Origin: Clostridiales bacterium | Lineage (GTDB): Bacteria > Bacillota > Clostridia > Oscillospirales > Oscillospiraceae | Direction: 5' to 3' | DNA length: 15,208 nt | NCBI GenBank assembly: GCA_009774055.1 | Contig: VSNB01000055.1 | Location: 1 to 15,208, forward strand | In this document: in pieces, positions 6,951 through 13,808 of the stretch | Layout of the letters: each line of letters opens with the position of its first letter | Numbering within the stretch: the stretch's first letter is position 1 | Made by a program: the position numbers and the translations under genes | The notes under the pieces: generated by a model | The model's database searches: none | What the model saw: only the letters and a program-made list of their open reading frames with translations | What the model was told of the DNA's origin: nothing

Positions 6951-7814
6951 ATGCCCACTCCCCGTATTGCCGCCGTCCATGACCTCAGCGCCTTCGGACG
7001 CTGCTCGCTGACGGTCATCCTGCCCACACTCTCCGCTATGGGCGTCCAGTGCTGCCCGGTGGTCACCGCCTACTTGTCCACCCATACCGGCGGCTTTGCT
7101 GCCAACACCTTCCTGGACCTGACGGACCAGATGGAGCCGGTAACGGCCCACTGGCAAAGCCTGGGCCTGACCTTTGACGGGGTGTATACCGGCTTTATGG
7201 GTTCCCGGGAGCAGATCACGAGGACGGCGGACTTCATCCGGACCTTCCGCCGCCCGGACTGCCGGATCATCGTGGACCCCGTCATGGGGGACCACGGCAA
7301 GCCCTACCGGACCTACACCCCGGAAATGTGCCGGGCCATGTCCGGTCTGGCGGAACTGGCGGACGTCCTCACCCCCAACGCCACCGAAGCCGCCCTGCTG
7401 CTGGGGGAGGATTATGATGCCATCCGCCTGGACCGGGAGGCGGACTGCCGCTATTGGGCCCAGCGGCTGAGCCGGGACGGAGCCTGCTCCGTAGTCCTCA
7501 AGGGCGCGTCCCTGTCGCCGGAGACGGCGGGGGCGGTGTGCTTCGACCGGGAGAGCGGGGAGACGATCTTTGTCTCCGCGCCCCTAGTCCCCGGGCAGTT
7601 CCACGGGACCGGGGACCTGTTCGCCAGCGTGCTGTCCGGCGCGCTGGTCCGGGGATGGTCCCTGGCGGCGGCAGCCCGGCTGGCGGCGGAGTTCACCAGC
7701 GCATGCGTCCGGCGGCAGGGAACTCCCTGCCGGGAGGGGATGGATTTCGAGCCCCTGCTGTGGCGGCTGGGGCAAAGAGCAGAGGAGGGCCCCCATGCCG
7801 GATCTGACCACTGA
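6951..7814 (+). CDS. pdxK: Pyridoxamine/pyridoxal kinase (ribokinase superfamily)
   Basis: Phosphorylates B6 vitamers with ATP in the salvage route to pyridoxal 5'-phosphate. The 287-aa protein has the family landmarks: an N-terminal HDLSAFGRCSLTV strand-loop, VDPVMGDHGKPY, the LTPNATEAALL segment and the ATP/anion-hole motif GTGD with catalytic Asp222. The gene has a GGAAAGGAA ribosome binding site and its own promoter. Its last 20 bases overlap the start of recG in another frame, so the two should be co-translated. Family knowledge places Clostridia-type enzymes of this length as pyridoxamine kinases; sequence alone does not tell PdxK from PdxY, so the symbol is approximate. Confidence 0.9.
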   Translation: MPTPRIAAVHDLSAFGRCSLTVILPTLSAMGVQCCPVVTAYLSTHTGGFAANTFLDLTDQMEPVTAHWQSLGLTFDGVYTGFMGSREQITRTADFIRTFRRPDCRIIVDPVMGDHGKPYRTYTPEMCRAMSGLAELADVLTPNATEAALLLGEDYDAIRLDREADCRYWAQRLSRDGACSVVLKGASLSPETAGAVCFDRESGETIFVSAPLVPGQFHGTGDLFASVLSGALVRGWSLAAAARLAAEFTSACVRRQGTPCREGMDFEPLLWRLGQRAEEGPHAGSDH

Positions 7815-9843
7815 CGTCCGCTACGTCAAGGGCATCGGGGAGCAGCGGGCCAAAGGACTGGAGAAGCTGGGCATCCGGACTCTCCGGGACCTGATCTCCT
7901 ATTTCCCCCGGGCCTACGACGACCGGCGGGCCTATAAGAAAATCAAGGACCTGGTTGACAGGGAGAACGCCTGTGTGGAGGCCCTGGCCGCCGCTGCGCC
8001 CACTTTGAACCGCATCCGCAAGGGCCTGGAGCTGGTAAAGCTCCGGGCGGTGGACGAGACGGGGGCTTTGGACGTCACCTTCTTCAACCAGACTTACCGG
8101 AAGGACAACCTCCACGCGGGGGAAACCTATGTCTTTTTCGGCAGGGCGGAGGCGTCGGGACGGAAACGCGCCATGGCAAACCCCATCGTGGAGCGGGAGG
8201 GGGAGCGGCTGCAGACAGGCCGGATTATGCCCATCTACCCCCTCACCGCCGGAATCAGCCAGCTGACCCTGGTAAAGGCCATGCAGCAGGGCCTTGCCGC
8301 CTGCCAGCAGCTCCTGCCGGACCCCCTGCCGGACCAGGTCCGGCGGGAGCGGCAGCTGTGCCATATCGGCTACGCCTATGAGCAGATCCACTTCCCCGCC
8401 GGGGAGGAGGAGCTTGCCGTGGCCCGGCGGCGGCTGGTGTTCGAGGAGCTGTTCCTCCTGGCCATCGGGCTGAAGCGCCTGCGGGGCCGCCGGGACGAGC
8501 TGGCCTGCCAGCCCTGGCGGGACACAGACCTGGGGGATTTTTACGCCGCCCTGCCCTTCTCCCTCACCGGGGCCCAGCGGCGGGCCATCGACGGCATCCG
8601 CGCCGACCTGGCCTCCGGACGGCCCATGAACCGGCTGGTCCAGGGGGACGTAGGCAGCGGCAAGACAATGGTAGCCGCCGCCGCCCTGCTGTGCGCCGTC
8701 CGGAACGGGAGGCAGGCCGCCCTCATGGCCCCCACCGAGATTCTGGCGGAGCAGCACTATCAGGGGCTGGCCCCCCTGCTGGAAAAGCTGGGCGTCAGGA
8801 CCGTTTTTCTCACCGGGGCCATGCGGGTCAGGGAGCGGCGCGCCGTCCTGGCGGCCCTGGAGAGCGGGGAAGCCCAGGTAGCCATCGGCACCCACGCCCT
8901 CATCACCGCCGACGTGGCCTACCGCAGCTTGGGCCTGGTGGTCACCGATGAGCAGCACCGCTTCGGCGTGGCCCAGCGGTCCGCCCTGGCAGCCAAAGGG
9001 GACCGGCCCCATCTGCTGGTCATGTCCGCCACCCCCATCCCCCGGACCCTGGCGCTGATGATCTACGGGGACCTGGACGTATCGGTCATTGACGAGCTGC
9101 CCCCCGGACGGCAGAAGATCGACACCTTCTCCGTCCCCGGCAGCTACCGCCAGCGGATCTACAAATTCCTGGACAAGGAGATCGCCGCCGGCCGGCAGGC
9201 GTACGTCATCTGCTCTATGGTGGAGGAGAACGACCAGATCCCCGACGACCGCAAGGCCGCCGCGGAGTACGCGAAAATGCTCCAGGAGCAGGTCTTTCCC
9301 CATCTGGCTGTGGCCTGCGTCCACGGGCGCATGAAGCCCAGGGAGAAGGACAAGGTCATGTCCGCCTTCGCCGCCGGCGAGATCCACATCCTAGTGTCTA
9401 CCACCGTGGTGGAGGTGGGGGTGGACGTGCCCAACGCCACGGTCATGGTGGTAGAGGACGCGGACCGCTTCGGCCTCAGCCAGCTCCACCAGCTCCGGGG
9501 CCGGGTGGGCCGGGGGCGGCACAAGTCCTACTGCATCCTTATCTCCGACAACCGCAACGAGGAAACCCGGGCCCGGCTGAAGGTCATGACCCAGACCGGG
9601 GACGGCTTTAAAGTCGCGGAGGAGGACCTGCGCCTGCGGGGCCCCGGCGACTTCTTCGGCCAGCGGCAGCACGGCCTGCCGTCGCTGAAGGTGGCGGACC
9701 TGACCTGCGATATAGCCCTCCTCCACGAGGCCCAGCAGGCCGCCGCGGACCTCCTGGCCCGGGACCCGGAACTGTCGGGCTGTCCGGAAACCGCCAGGCG
9801 GCTGGAGGAAATGTTTGAGAGCAGCGCGGACGCGATGAATTAA
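7795..9843 (+). CDS. recG: ATP-dependent DNA helicase RecG
   Basis: Branch-migrates stalled replication forks and recombination intermediates. The 682-aa product has the full plan: an N-terminal wedge/OB region with a helix-hairpin-like opening (VKGIGEQRAKGLEKLGI), Walker A GDVGSGKT (284-291, Lys290), the RecG-type DEQH box (385-388, DEQHRFGV), SATPIPRTLAL, and a C-terminal helicase half with the motif VI region QLHQLRGRVGRG (563-574). The start ATG 7795 lies inside the end of pdxK with GAGGAGG upstream. Length and motifs are normal. It is followed after 17 nt by the ATPase gene. Confidence 0.97.
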   Translation: MPDLTTDVRYVKGIGEQRAKGLEKLGIRTLRDLISYFPRAYDDRRAYKKIKDLVDRENACVEALAAAAPTLNRIRKGLELVKLRAVDETGALDVTFFNQTYRKDNLHAGETYVFFGRAEASGRKRAMANPIVEREGERLQTGRIMPIYPLTAGISQLTLVKAMQQGLAACQQLLPDPLPDQVRRERQLCHIGYAYEQIHFPAGEEELAVARRRLVFEELFLLAIGLKRLRGRRDELACQPWRDTDLGDFYAALPFSLTGAQRRAIDGIRADLASGRPMNRLVQGDVGSGKTMVAAAALLCAVRNGRQAALMAPTEILAEQHYQGLAPLLEKLGVRTVFLTGAMRVRERRAVLAALESGEAQVAIGTHALITADVAYRSLGLVVTDEQHRFGVAQRSALAAKGDRPHLLVMSATPIPRTLALMIYGDLDVSVIDELPPGRQKIDTFSVPGSYRQRIYKFLDKEIAAGRQAYVICSMVEENDQIPDDRKAAAEYAKMLQEQVFPHLAVACVHGRMKPREKDKVMSAFAAGEIHILVSTTVVEVGVDVPNATVMVVEDADRFGLSQLHQLRGRVGRGRHKSYCILISDNRNEETRARLKVMTQTGDGFKVAEEDLRLRGPGDFFGQRQHGLPSLKVADLTCDIALLHEAQQAAADLLARDPELSGCPETARRLEEMFESSADAMN

Positions 9844-9860
9844 ACGGGGAGGGACCGCCT

Positions 9861-10613
9861 ATGACAGCCGGACCATACATCAGCGGAATCAAACTGACCG
9901 GGCAGCTGGCAGCGGGCTCCTACCTGCCCGCCATCCCCGCCATCCGGCATCTGATGGAAGCCGGGGCGCTGGAGCTGCGAAAGCCGGTGACCTTCTTCGT
10001 GGGGGAGAACGGCACGGGGAAGTCCACCCTGCTGGAGGCCGTCGCCGTGGCCTACGGCTTCAATCCTGAGGGCGGAACCCGGAATTTCAGCTTCTCCACG
10101 GAGGACTCCCACTCGGAGCTGTGGAAGGCCCTCACCCTGGTGAAGCGGGGCTATGCCTCCGACGGCTTCTTTCTCCGGGCGGAGAGCCTCTATAATGTGG
10201 CCAGCTATATCGACCGGATCGACCGGGAGCCCTCCTTCAGCCCGCAGGTCATCGACAGCTACGGCGGCGTATCCCTCCACTGCCGCTCCCACGGGGAGAG
10301 CTTCCTGGCCCTGGTCCAGAACCGGTTTGGCGGAAACGGGGTGTATCTCCTGGACGAGCCCGAGGCCGCCCTGTCCCCTACCCGCCAGCTGACCCTGCTG
10401 GGCCAGATTGCCGAGCTGGTGGACCGGAACGCCCAATTCATCATCGCCACCCACTCCCCCATCCTGATGGCCTTCCCCGGCGCGGAGATCCTGGAATTTT
10501 CGGCGGCGGGCATCCGCCCCGCCGCCTACCGGGAGACGGAGCACTACCAGGTTACCCGGCGGTTTCTGGAGAACCCGGAGCGGATGCTGCGGATTCTCCT
10601 GGAGGAAGAATGA
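9861..10613 (+). CDS. AAA/ABC-type ATPase, stand-alone (COG3910-like)
   Basis: The 250-aa cytoplasmic protein is essentially one ABC-like ATPase domain. It has Walker A GENGTGKST (48-56, Lys54), a signature-like HGES region near residue 150, Walker B YLLDEPEAALS (Asp165-Glu166), and a switch His198 in IIATHSPIL. It has no coiled-coil insertion long enough to be an SMC arm and no nuclease or membrane domain. It resembles the small predicted ATPases of COG3910/AAA_21 type, whose role is not established. GGGGAGG precedes the ATG 17 nt after the recG stop, so it belongs to the same transcription unit. A DNA-related role is only a guess from position. Confidence 0.87.
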   Translation: MTAGPYISGIKLTGQLAAGSYLPAIPAIRHLMEAGALELRKPVTFFVGENGTGKSTLLEAVAVAYGFNPEGGTRNFSFSTEDSHSELWKALTLVKRGYASDGFFLRAESLYNVASYIDRIDREPSFSPQVIDSYGGVSLHCRSHGESFLALVQNRFGGNGVYLLDEPEAALSPTRQLTLLGQIAELVDRNAQFIIATHSPILMAFPGAEILEFSAAGIRPAAYRETEHYQVTRRFLENPERMLRILLEEE

Positions 10614-10687
10614 AGAAATGAAGGAACCGGACGGTTTCCGTTCCGCCGGACCGCACATAGAATGGGAAAAACGGGAGGGGGCTGCCT

Positions 10688-10879
10688 ATGGACCCGAGGG
10701 AACTGACCCTGTTTGTAACGGCCACGGCCAACAGCCTGTACGAGCGCCTGCCGCCGGCCCGGCTGGCGGTTCTGGCGGCGGTATTCACCCAGCTGGGGGA
10801 CACGCTGGAAACTTTGGCCGCCCAGGCCGCGCTGCTGGAGGCAGGACGGCGGGGAGGGGAGTCGTCATGCGGCCTATGA
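10688..10879 (+). CDS. Small 63-aa protein (DUF6774-like)
   Basis: The product opens MDPRELTLFVTATANSLYE and continues with an amphipathic, Ala/Leu-rich segment (LAVLAAVFTQLGDTLETLAAQ), no membrane helix and no Cys pair. A strong GGGAGGGGG site precedes the ATG. It lies 74 nt after the ATPase gene, on the same strand. The sequence resembles short Clostridia proteins carrying the domain of unknown function DUF6774, often about this length; I assign that from memory. Probable last gene of the pdxK-recG unit. Function unknown. Confidence 0.7.
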   Translation: MDPRELTLFVTATANSLYERLPPARLAVLAAVFTQLGDTLETLAAQAALLEAGRRGGESSCGL

Positions 10880-10902
10880 GTCTGTCAATTCGCACAAATA
10901 CA

Positions 10903-10958
10903 GGGCGTGGAATTGGTCATAATAGCCAAAGCCCGCCTTGCACGCCCGAAAATTTTTT
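10903..10958 (+). terminator. Possible terminator of the recG unit
   Basis: GGGCGTG (10903-10909) pairs with CACGCCC (10941-10947), with an inner TTGG/CCAA stem in the loop. GAAAA and then six T follow. The loop is long and the T-tract is 5 nt from the stem, so confidence is limited. No gene is seen between here and the permease fragment. Confidence 0.45.
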
Positions 10959-11008
10959 GAAAAAATACATAATGCTGACCGATTTGTCCATGTTCTCTGC
11001 AGAAAAAG

Positions 11009-11155
11009 TGTATCATCGGCGTGCTGATGCTGCGCCTAATCTTCATCGGCCTGACTATGGCCGGCATCAACCAAGACCTCCAGTACCTCATCAAGGGCGG
11101 CATTATCCTCTTCGCCTGCGCTCTGGATATGCGGAAGTATCTGGTGAAGAAATAA
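11009..11155 (+). pseudogene. C-terminal remnant of a sugar ABC transporter permease
   Basis: The 48 codons before TAA at 11153 read like the last two helices of a ribose/xylose/galactose-type (RbsC/MglC family) permease: LIFIGLTMAGINQDLQYLIKG, then IILFACALDMRKYLVKK. The NxxxxYLIKGxIIL...LDMRK pattern is typical of the extreme C-terminus. No start codon with a ribosome binding site, no upstream permease body and no partner genes are present, so this is a truncated fragment. The left junction lies near 11008, where similarity stops abruptly. Confidence 0.7.
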
Positions 11156-11175
11156 ACCGTTTTTCATAGCTTTTC

Positions 11176-11205
11176 CGGGGACCGGGGCGTATGCCCCGGT
11201 CCCCG
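11176..11205 (+). terminator. Strong hairpin after the permease remnant
   Basis: A perfect 13-bp stem of nearly pure G/C (11176-11188 with 11193-11205) and a GTAT loop lie 20 nt after the permease stop. No T-tract follows on either strand. It probably was the permease operon's 3' end. Confidence 0.55.
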
Positions 11206-11240
11206 TTGCGCGCCAAAAAACCTATCCAAAATCCTGGAAA

Positions 11241-11538
11241 AACGGTCTGCCATCCCTATGGCAGACGCATCGGAACATAGAGGTAAACATAGCGTACCGG
11301 TGGTTTCCGCCGGAGCTGGGCAAGGTTCCTCTGGCTGCCTATATCCGCTGCGAATAAAAAAACACATACAAACTCTGGGAATATGCCTACTGAATGAGGC
11401 TTAAATTTGCCGCTTTGAATCTCGAAAAGCTGGCCCTCTGGTGGGTCAGTTCATTTTTACTGCACCGCCTTTTTGCTTATATTTCTACGCTTTTCCTCAT
11501 TTTTCCTGACTCGCATAGAGGCTTTTTGACACGCACAG
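11241..11538 (+). mobile_element. Internally deleted IS1182-like transposase remnant
   Basis: Two pieces of one transposase sit close together in the order expected. Piece one (about 11244-11312) reads GLPSLWQTHRNIEVNIAYRWF, the hallmark end of the N-terminal DUF772/InsH-type domain of IS1182-family transposases; it then degenerates to a TAA at 11355. Piece two (about 11379-11538) reads EYAY, a stop at 11391, then MRLKFAALNLEKLALW and a Phe/Leu-rich tail, which matches the C-terminal end of the same family. The catalytic DDE middle, normally several hundred residues, is missing. The element is therefore dead. Family assignment is from remembered motifs; terminal repeats were not resolved. Confidence 0.7.
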
Positions 11539-11578
11539 GGGAAGCCCCCGGACTTAAAAGGTCCGGGGGATCCCCCTG
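11536..11578 (-). terminator. Hairpin terminator of the MerR gene
   Basis: Just beyond the MerR stop codon a 9-bp stem (11545-11553 with 11561-11569) is extended, across a 3x3 internal loop, by CAGGGG/CCCCTG (11536-11541 with 11573-11578). No T-tract follows within the first bases on the minus strand. Position supports a terminator. Confidence 0.55.
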
Positions 11579-11583
11579 CGCCG

Positions 11584-12351
11584 CTATGCCTGCATGCTGT
11601 AGTATGCCTCGACCGCTCGCTTCAGGAACTCCGCGCCGCCGGGAGCAATCTGCTCATAGTAGGCGGCGAACCGCTCGTCCTGGACGTACGTCTCCGCCAT
11701 GCCCACGTGGGCCTGGGGCGTCACCGTCCCCTGGGGCCAATAGCAGGCCAGCCAGGCGGCGTGGAGCCGGACCGCCTCCCGAGCGTCCGCCCCGGCGGGA
11801 TCCCCCGCCGCCGCGGCTCTGCGGAGGGCGGCCTTGTACGCCTCCTCGTCCCGCCGGGCCTGCTCCCACTCCTGCTGGGACATGCCGCGCAGCCGGGCCG
11901 TGTGCGCCTCCACGGCGTCCTCGCCGTACTTCTCCTGGAGCTCTTTCCCGTAGGCGGCTTCGTTCTCCTTGATAATCTGCCGCTTCATTCCCTCGAATTT
12001 CTTTTCGTCCATCATGTCGTTTCCTCCTTCTGTTTCGGACAATGCGTGCCGAACGGCGCGGATCAGCGCGTCCACTTCCCTTCGCCGTTCCAGGAGGCGG
12101 CCGAGATGCTCCCGCAGAGCGGCCTCCCGATCGAACCCAGGTGCGTCCAGCAGATTTTTGATCTCCTCCAGGGGCAGGCCCATTTCCCGGCAGAGCAGGA
12201 TCTGCTGAAGGCGGTCTACCTCCTCAGGCCCGTAGAGGCGGTAGTCGTTGTCCCTGCCCCGCCGGGGGCGGAGCAGTCCGATGGCGTCGTAGTAGCGCAG
12301 GGTTCGGGGGGTCAGGCCCGTGAGGCGGGCCAGCTCTTTTACGGTATACAT
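11584..12351 (-). CDS. MerR-family transcriptional regulator with TipAS antibiotic-binding domain
   Basis: The start ATG 12351 is preceded 10 nt upstream by AGGAGGT (12362-12368); an earlier in-frame ATG at 12387 lies inside the promoter and is rejected. The 255-aa product has an N-terminal MerR winged helix (MYTVKELARLTGLTPRTLRYYDAIGLLRP, with the usual RLY segment and second helix pair), a dimerisation helix (about 75-110), and a TipAS-type helical domain (about 113-255) with HVGMAETYVQDERFAAYYEQIAPGGAEFL. Family knowledge: TipA-like proteins bind thiopeptides or other amphipathic drugs and activate their own and efflux genes by untwisting 19-bp-spaced promoters. The Cys that is conjugated in TipA does not appear at the expected place just before HVGMAE, so binding may be non-covalent (inference). 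Its own promoter holds a fitting operator. No resistance gene is adjacent. Confidence 0.93.
   Translation of the reverse strand: MYTVKELARLTGLTPRTLRYYDAIGLLRPRRGRDNDYRLYGPEEVDRLQQILLCREMGLPLEEIKNLLDAPGFDREAALREHLGRLLERRREVDALIRAVRHALSETEGGNDMMDEKKFEGMKRQIIKENEAAYGKELQEKYGEDAVEAHTARLRGMSQQEWEQARRDEEAYKAALRRAAAAGDPAGADAREAVRLHAAWLACYWPQGTVTPQAHVGMAETYVQDERFAAYYEQIAPGGAEFLKRAVEAYYSMQA
12013..12029 (-). promoter_or_regulatory. Internal ribosome binding site for a stand-alone TipAS domain
   Basis: Inside the MerR gene, AAGGAGG (12029-12023) stands 7 nt before an in-frame ATG (12015), immediately followed by a second ATG. Starting here gives a 143-aa protein consisting of the ligand-binding domain alone. 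It is a stronger site than most starts in the window and lies exactly at the domain boundary. Confidence 0.7.
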
Positions 12352-12375
12352 CCCTTCCTTCACCTCCTGGAACCA

Positions 12376-12406
12376 AGAATAAACCATGACGCGGCGTCAA
12401 GGTCAA
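12376..12406 (-). promoter_or_regulatory. MerR-type promoter and operator (autoregulatory)
   Basis: On the minus strand TTGACC (12406-12401) and TATTCT (12381-12376) are separated by 19 bp, the over-long spacing that MerR activators correct. A 19-bp dyad at 12384-12402 has arms CCTTGACGC and GCGTCATGG, matching at 8 of 9 positions, centred in the spacer. The start point would be near 12369, just ahead of the ribosome binding site. Confidence 0.85.
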
Positions 12407-12436
12407 GCGTTTTTTTCCGATTGCGGTAAATTTCCC

Positions 12437-12463
12437 GCCGCTCCGCGTGACAGCGGCTTTTTT
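12437..12463 (+). terminator. Terminator-like hairpin with T-tract, no gene upstream
   Basis: GCCGCT (12437-12442) pairs with AGCGGC (12452-12457) and is followed by TTTTTT (12458-12463). The upstream plus strand is the antisense of merR, so it either limits read-through or is left from a lost gene. A second hairpin (ATGCGCC/GGCGCAT, 12481-12504) and an AGCCGG/CCGGCT pair (12519-12543) lie between it and the next promoter. Confidence 0.45.
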
Positions 12464-12545
12464 CATAGAGCGGGTTCCGCATGCGCCGGTCGCGGGAGGC
12501 GCATCGGGCCGCAGGGGAAGCCGGGAAAGCTTCCTCTCCGGCTGA

Positions 12546-12574
12546 TTGACTCGCCTCCATTGTTGTGCTATAAT
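12546..12574 (+). promoter_or_regulatory. Promoter of the VanZ-family gene
   Basis: TTGACT (12546-12551), a 17-bp spacer and TATAAT (12569-12574) preceded by TGC: a near-consensus extended -10 promoter. The leader is about 50 nt. Confidence 0.85.
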
Positions 12575-12632
12575 TGCCGTAAATACAACCCGGCAAACCT
12601 GGATCGGGCAGTAAACGGAAAGAAGCGATGCA

Positions 12633-13157
12633 ATGAAATATCTGATAAAATATTTCATAGATTTTGCAGTACTGGTTTTCCTGTACGCGTTCGTCTTTTT
12701 CGGAAAGTGGAGGGCCCAGGGCAGAGACAGACTGCTTGTCAACACCCTCATGTATGCATACCTCTCTCTGGTGCTCTATTTTACGATGATGCCGGTGGTC
12801 GCGTCCATCCCGTTTATGCTGGACCACCCCTATAAACCCATGAATATGGTACCGTTTATTGACGTTTCTCTGGGGAGAGGGGATTTTTTCCGGCAGGTGC
12901 TCCTGAACATTATCATGACCATGCCTTTCGGCTTTCTGTTTCCGCTGACCCGGGATAAAAGGGCCAAATTCGGCGTGACGGTATTTTTCTGCTTTTTGAT
13001 GAGCCTGGGCATCGAACTGCTGCAGCCGTTCTTCGACCGCTCCTCGGACATCACGGATCTGATTACGAATGTGATTGGCGGAGCGCTGGGTTATTGCCTT
13101 TGTGTTGTTTTTAAGCCGGTTACCTTTTGGATCCTGGCGCGGCTAAAGGCCAGATGA
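12633..13157 (+). CDS. VanZ-family integral membrane protein
   Basis: The 174-aa protein has about five hydrophobic segments (roughly 7-24, 37-57, 88-106, 113-134, 143-163). It carries the conserved VanZ features: NMVPF (71-75), NIIMTMPFGFLFPL (92-105), and a loop IELLQPFF...SSDITDLITNVIGG (127-150) with acidic residues facing the membrane. Family knowledge: VanZ of Tn1546 gives low-level teicoplanin resistance, but most chromosomal homologues have no proven role. No van genes are nearby, so glycopeptide resistance should not be assumed. The ribosome binding site is weak (GGAAAGAAG); a preceding ATG at 12628 stops after two codons. Codon use appears less GC-rich than the thrS-recG block. Confidence 0.92.
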   Translation: MKYLIKYFIDFAVLVFLYAFVFFGKWRAQGRDRLLVNTLMYAYLSLVLYFTMMPVVASIPFMLDHPYKPMNMVPFIDVSLGRGDFFRQVLLNIIMTMPFGFLFPLTRDKRAKFGVTVFFCFLMSLGIELLQPFFDRSSDITDLITNVIGGALGYCLCVVFKPVTFWILARLKAR

Positions 13158-13226
13158 CAGGCTGCAGCCCAAGCTGGCTGACACAGATTAGTGATCAGAA
13201 CATTGCGATAAAGGAGTTGTTTGCAA

Positions 13227-13590
13227 ATGAACCACCGTATCATAACGGACATAGCAGACTACATATTTGTTTCTGACGCACCCGAAAAGGTCGACGCCGT
13301 CTTTCTGCCCGGCGGCTCACACCCCGAACAGCCCGAATATGCAGCGAAGCTGTACCGCAGGGGCTATGCGAAATGGCTTATCCCGTCAGACGGCGTCAGC
13401 GTCAAGCGTGATAAATGGCCTGGCGTTCGCGCAAAGGCGGATATATACGACGGCAATTATCAATCCGACTGCGAGTTCTTTACAAAAGGATAATTGGTAC
13501 AGGAGCGAACAAGGGATTGACCGTGTGCTTGGCGAGCTTGCGCGATGCGGCGGCCAGTTTGTCGGGGATATGAAAGCGTATCTGCTCTGA
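13227..13590 (+). pseudogene. Internally deleted YdcF-family (DUF218) gene
   Basis: From ATG 13227, with AAGGAG at 13211-13216, 88 codons read as the N-terminal half of a YdcF/DUF218 protein: VDAVFLPGGSHPEQPEYAAKL, YAKWLIPSDGVSVK and ADIYDGNYQSDCEFFT, then a stop at 13491. In the next frame, from about 13485, KDNWYRSEQGIDRVLGELARCG and a tail to the TGA at 13588 match the C-terminus expected for the same family. The middle, roughly 70-80 residues with the second half of the fold, is absent. The junction at about 13482-13488 therefore looks like a deletion plus frame change. The following 13591-13735 has an unidentified open stretch (ILERVCHPEEICTLRGG) and no supported gene. Confidence 0.75.
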
Positions 13591-13735
13591 GAGGTCATCA
13601 TTGGCGCATTCAAGGAGAAAACCTTTCACATTCTGGAACGAGTCTGCCATCCGGAGGAGATTTGCACGCTGCGGGGAGGCCGTGCTGGAAATTGCGGCAA
13701 GGCTGTAAAAATGAAGAATCCCGCCGCGAAACAGA

Positions 13736-13774
13736 GGCGCACGATACATGGTCTGCGACCGCGTATCGTGCGCC
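13736..13774. repeat. Long perfect hairpin between convergent genes
   Basis: A perfect 12-bp inverted repeat (13736-13747 with 13763-13774) encloses a second GGTC/GACC stem (13750-13753 with 13757-13760). This gives an almost continuous 16-bp hairpin. It lies between the YdcF remnant (plus) and the DUF1062 gene (minus) and is well placed as a bidirectional terminator, but has no T-tract on either side. Confidence 0.6.
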
Positions 13775-13808
13775 CTTACCGTCTGCGAAAAAGGAGGTCC
13801 GGCATCTG

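Noticed and set aside
4742..7066. 774-aa minus-strand frame opposite the T-box and thrS
   Set aside because: Low-complexity His/Val/Leu/Gly product covering a canonical T-box leader and a full ThrRS; it is a shadow.
7693..9387. 564-aa minus-strand frame opposite recG
   Set aside because: Mirror frame of recG with no recognisable motifs.
10618..11169. 183-aa plus-strand frame spanning the 63-aa gene and permease remnant
   Set aside because: It reads the 63-aa gene out of frame and runs through the terminator-like region; its reading of the permease segment is also off-frame.
13591..13735. Open stretch with ILERVCHPEEICTLRGG after the YdcF remnant
   Set aside because: No start signal and no family recognised; noted only as possible decayed coding sequence.
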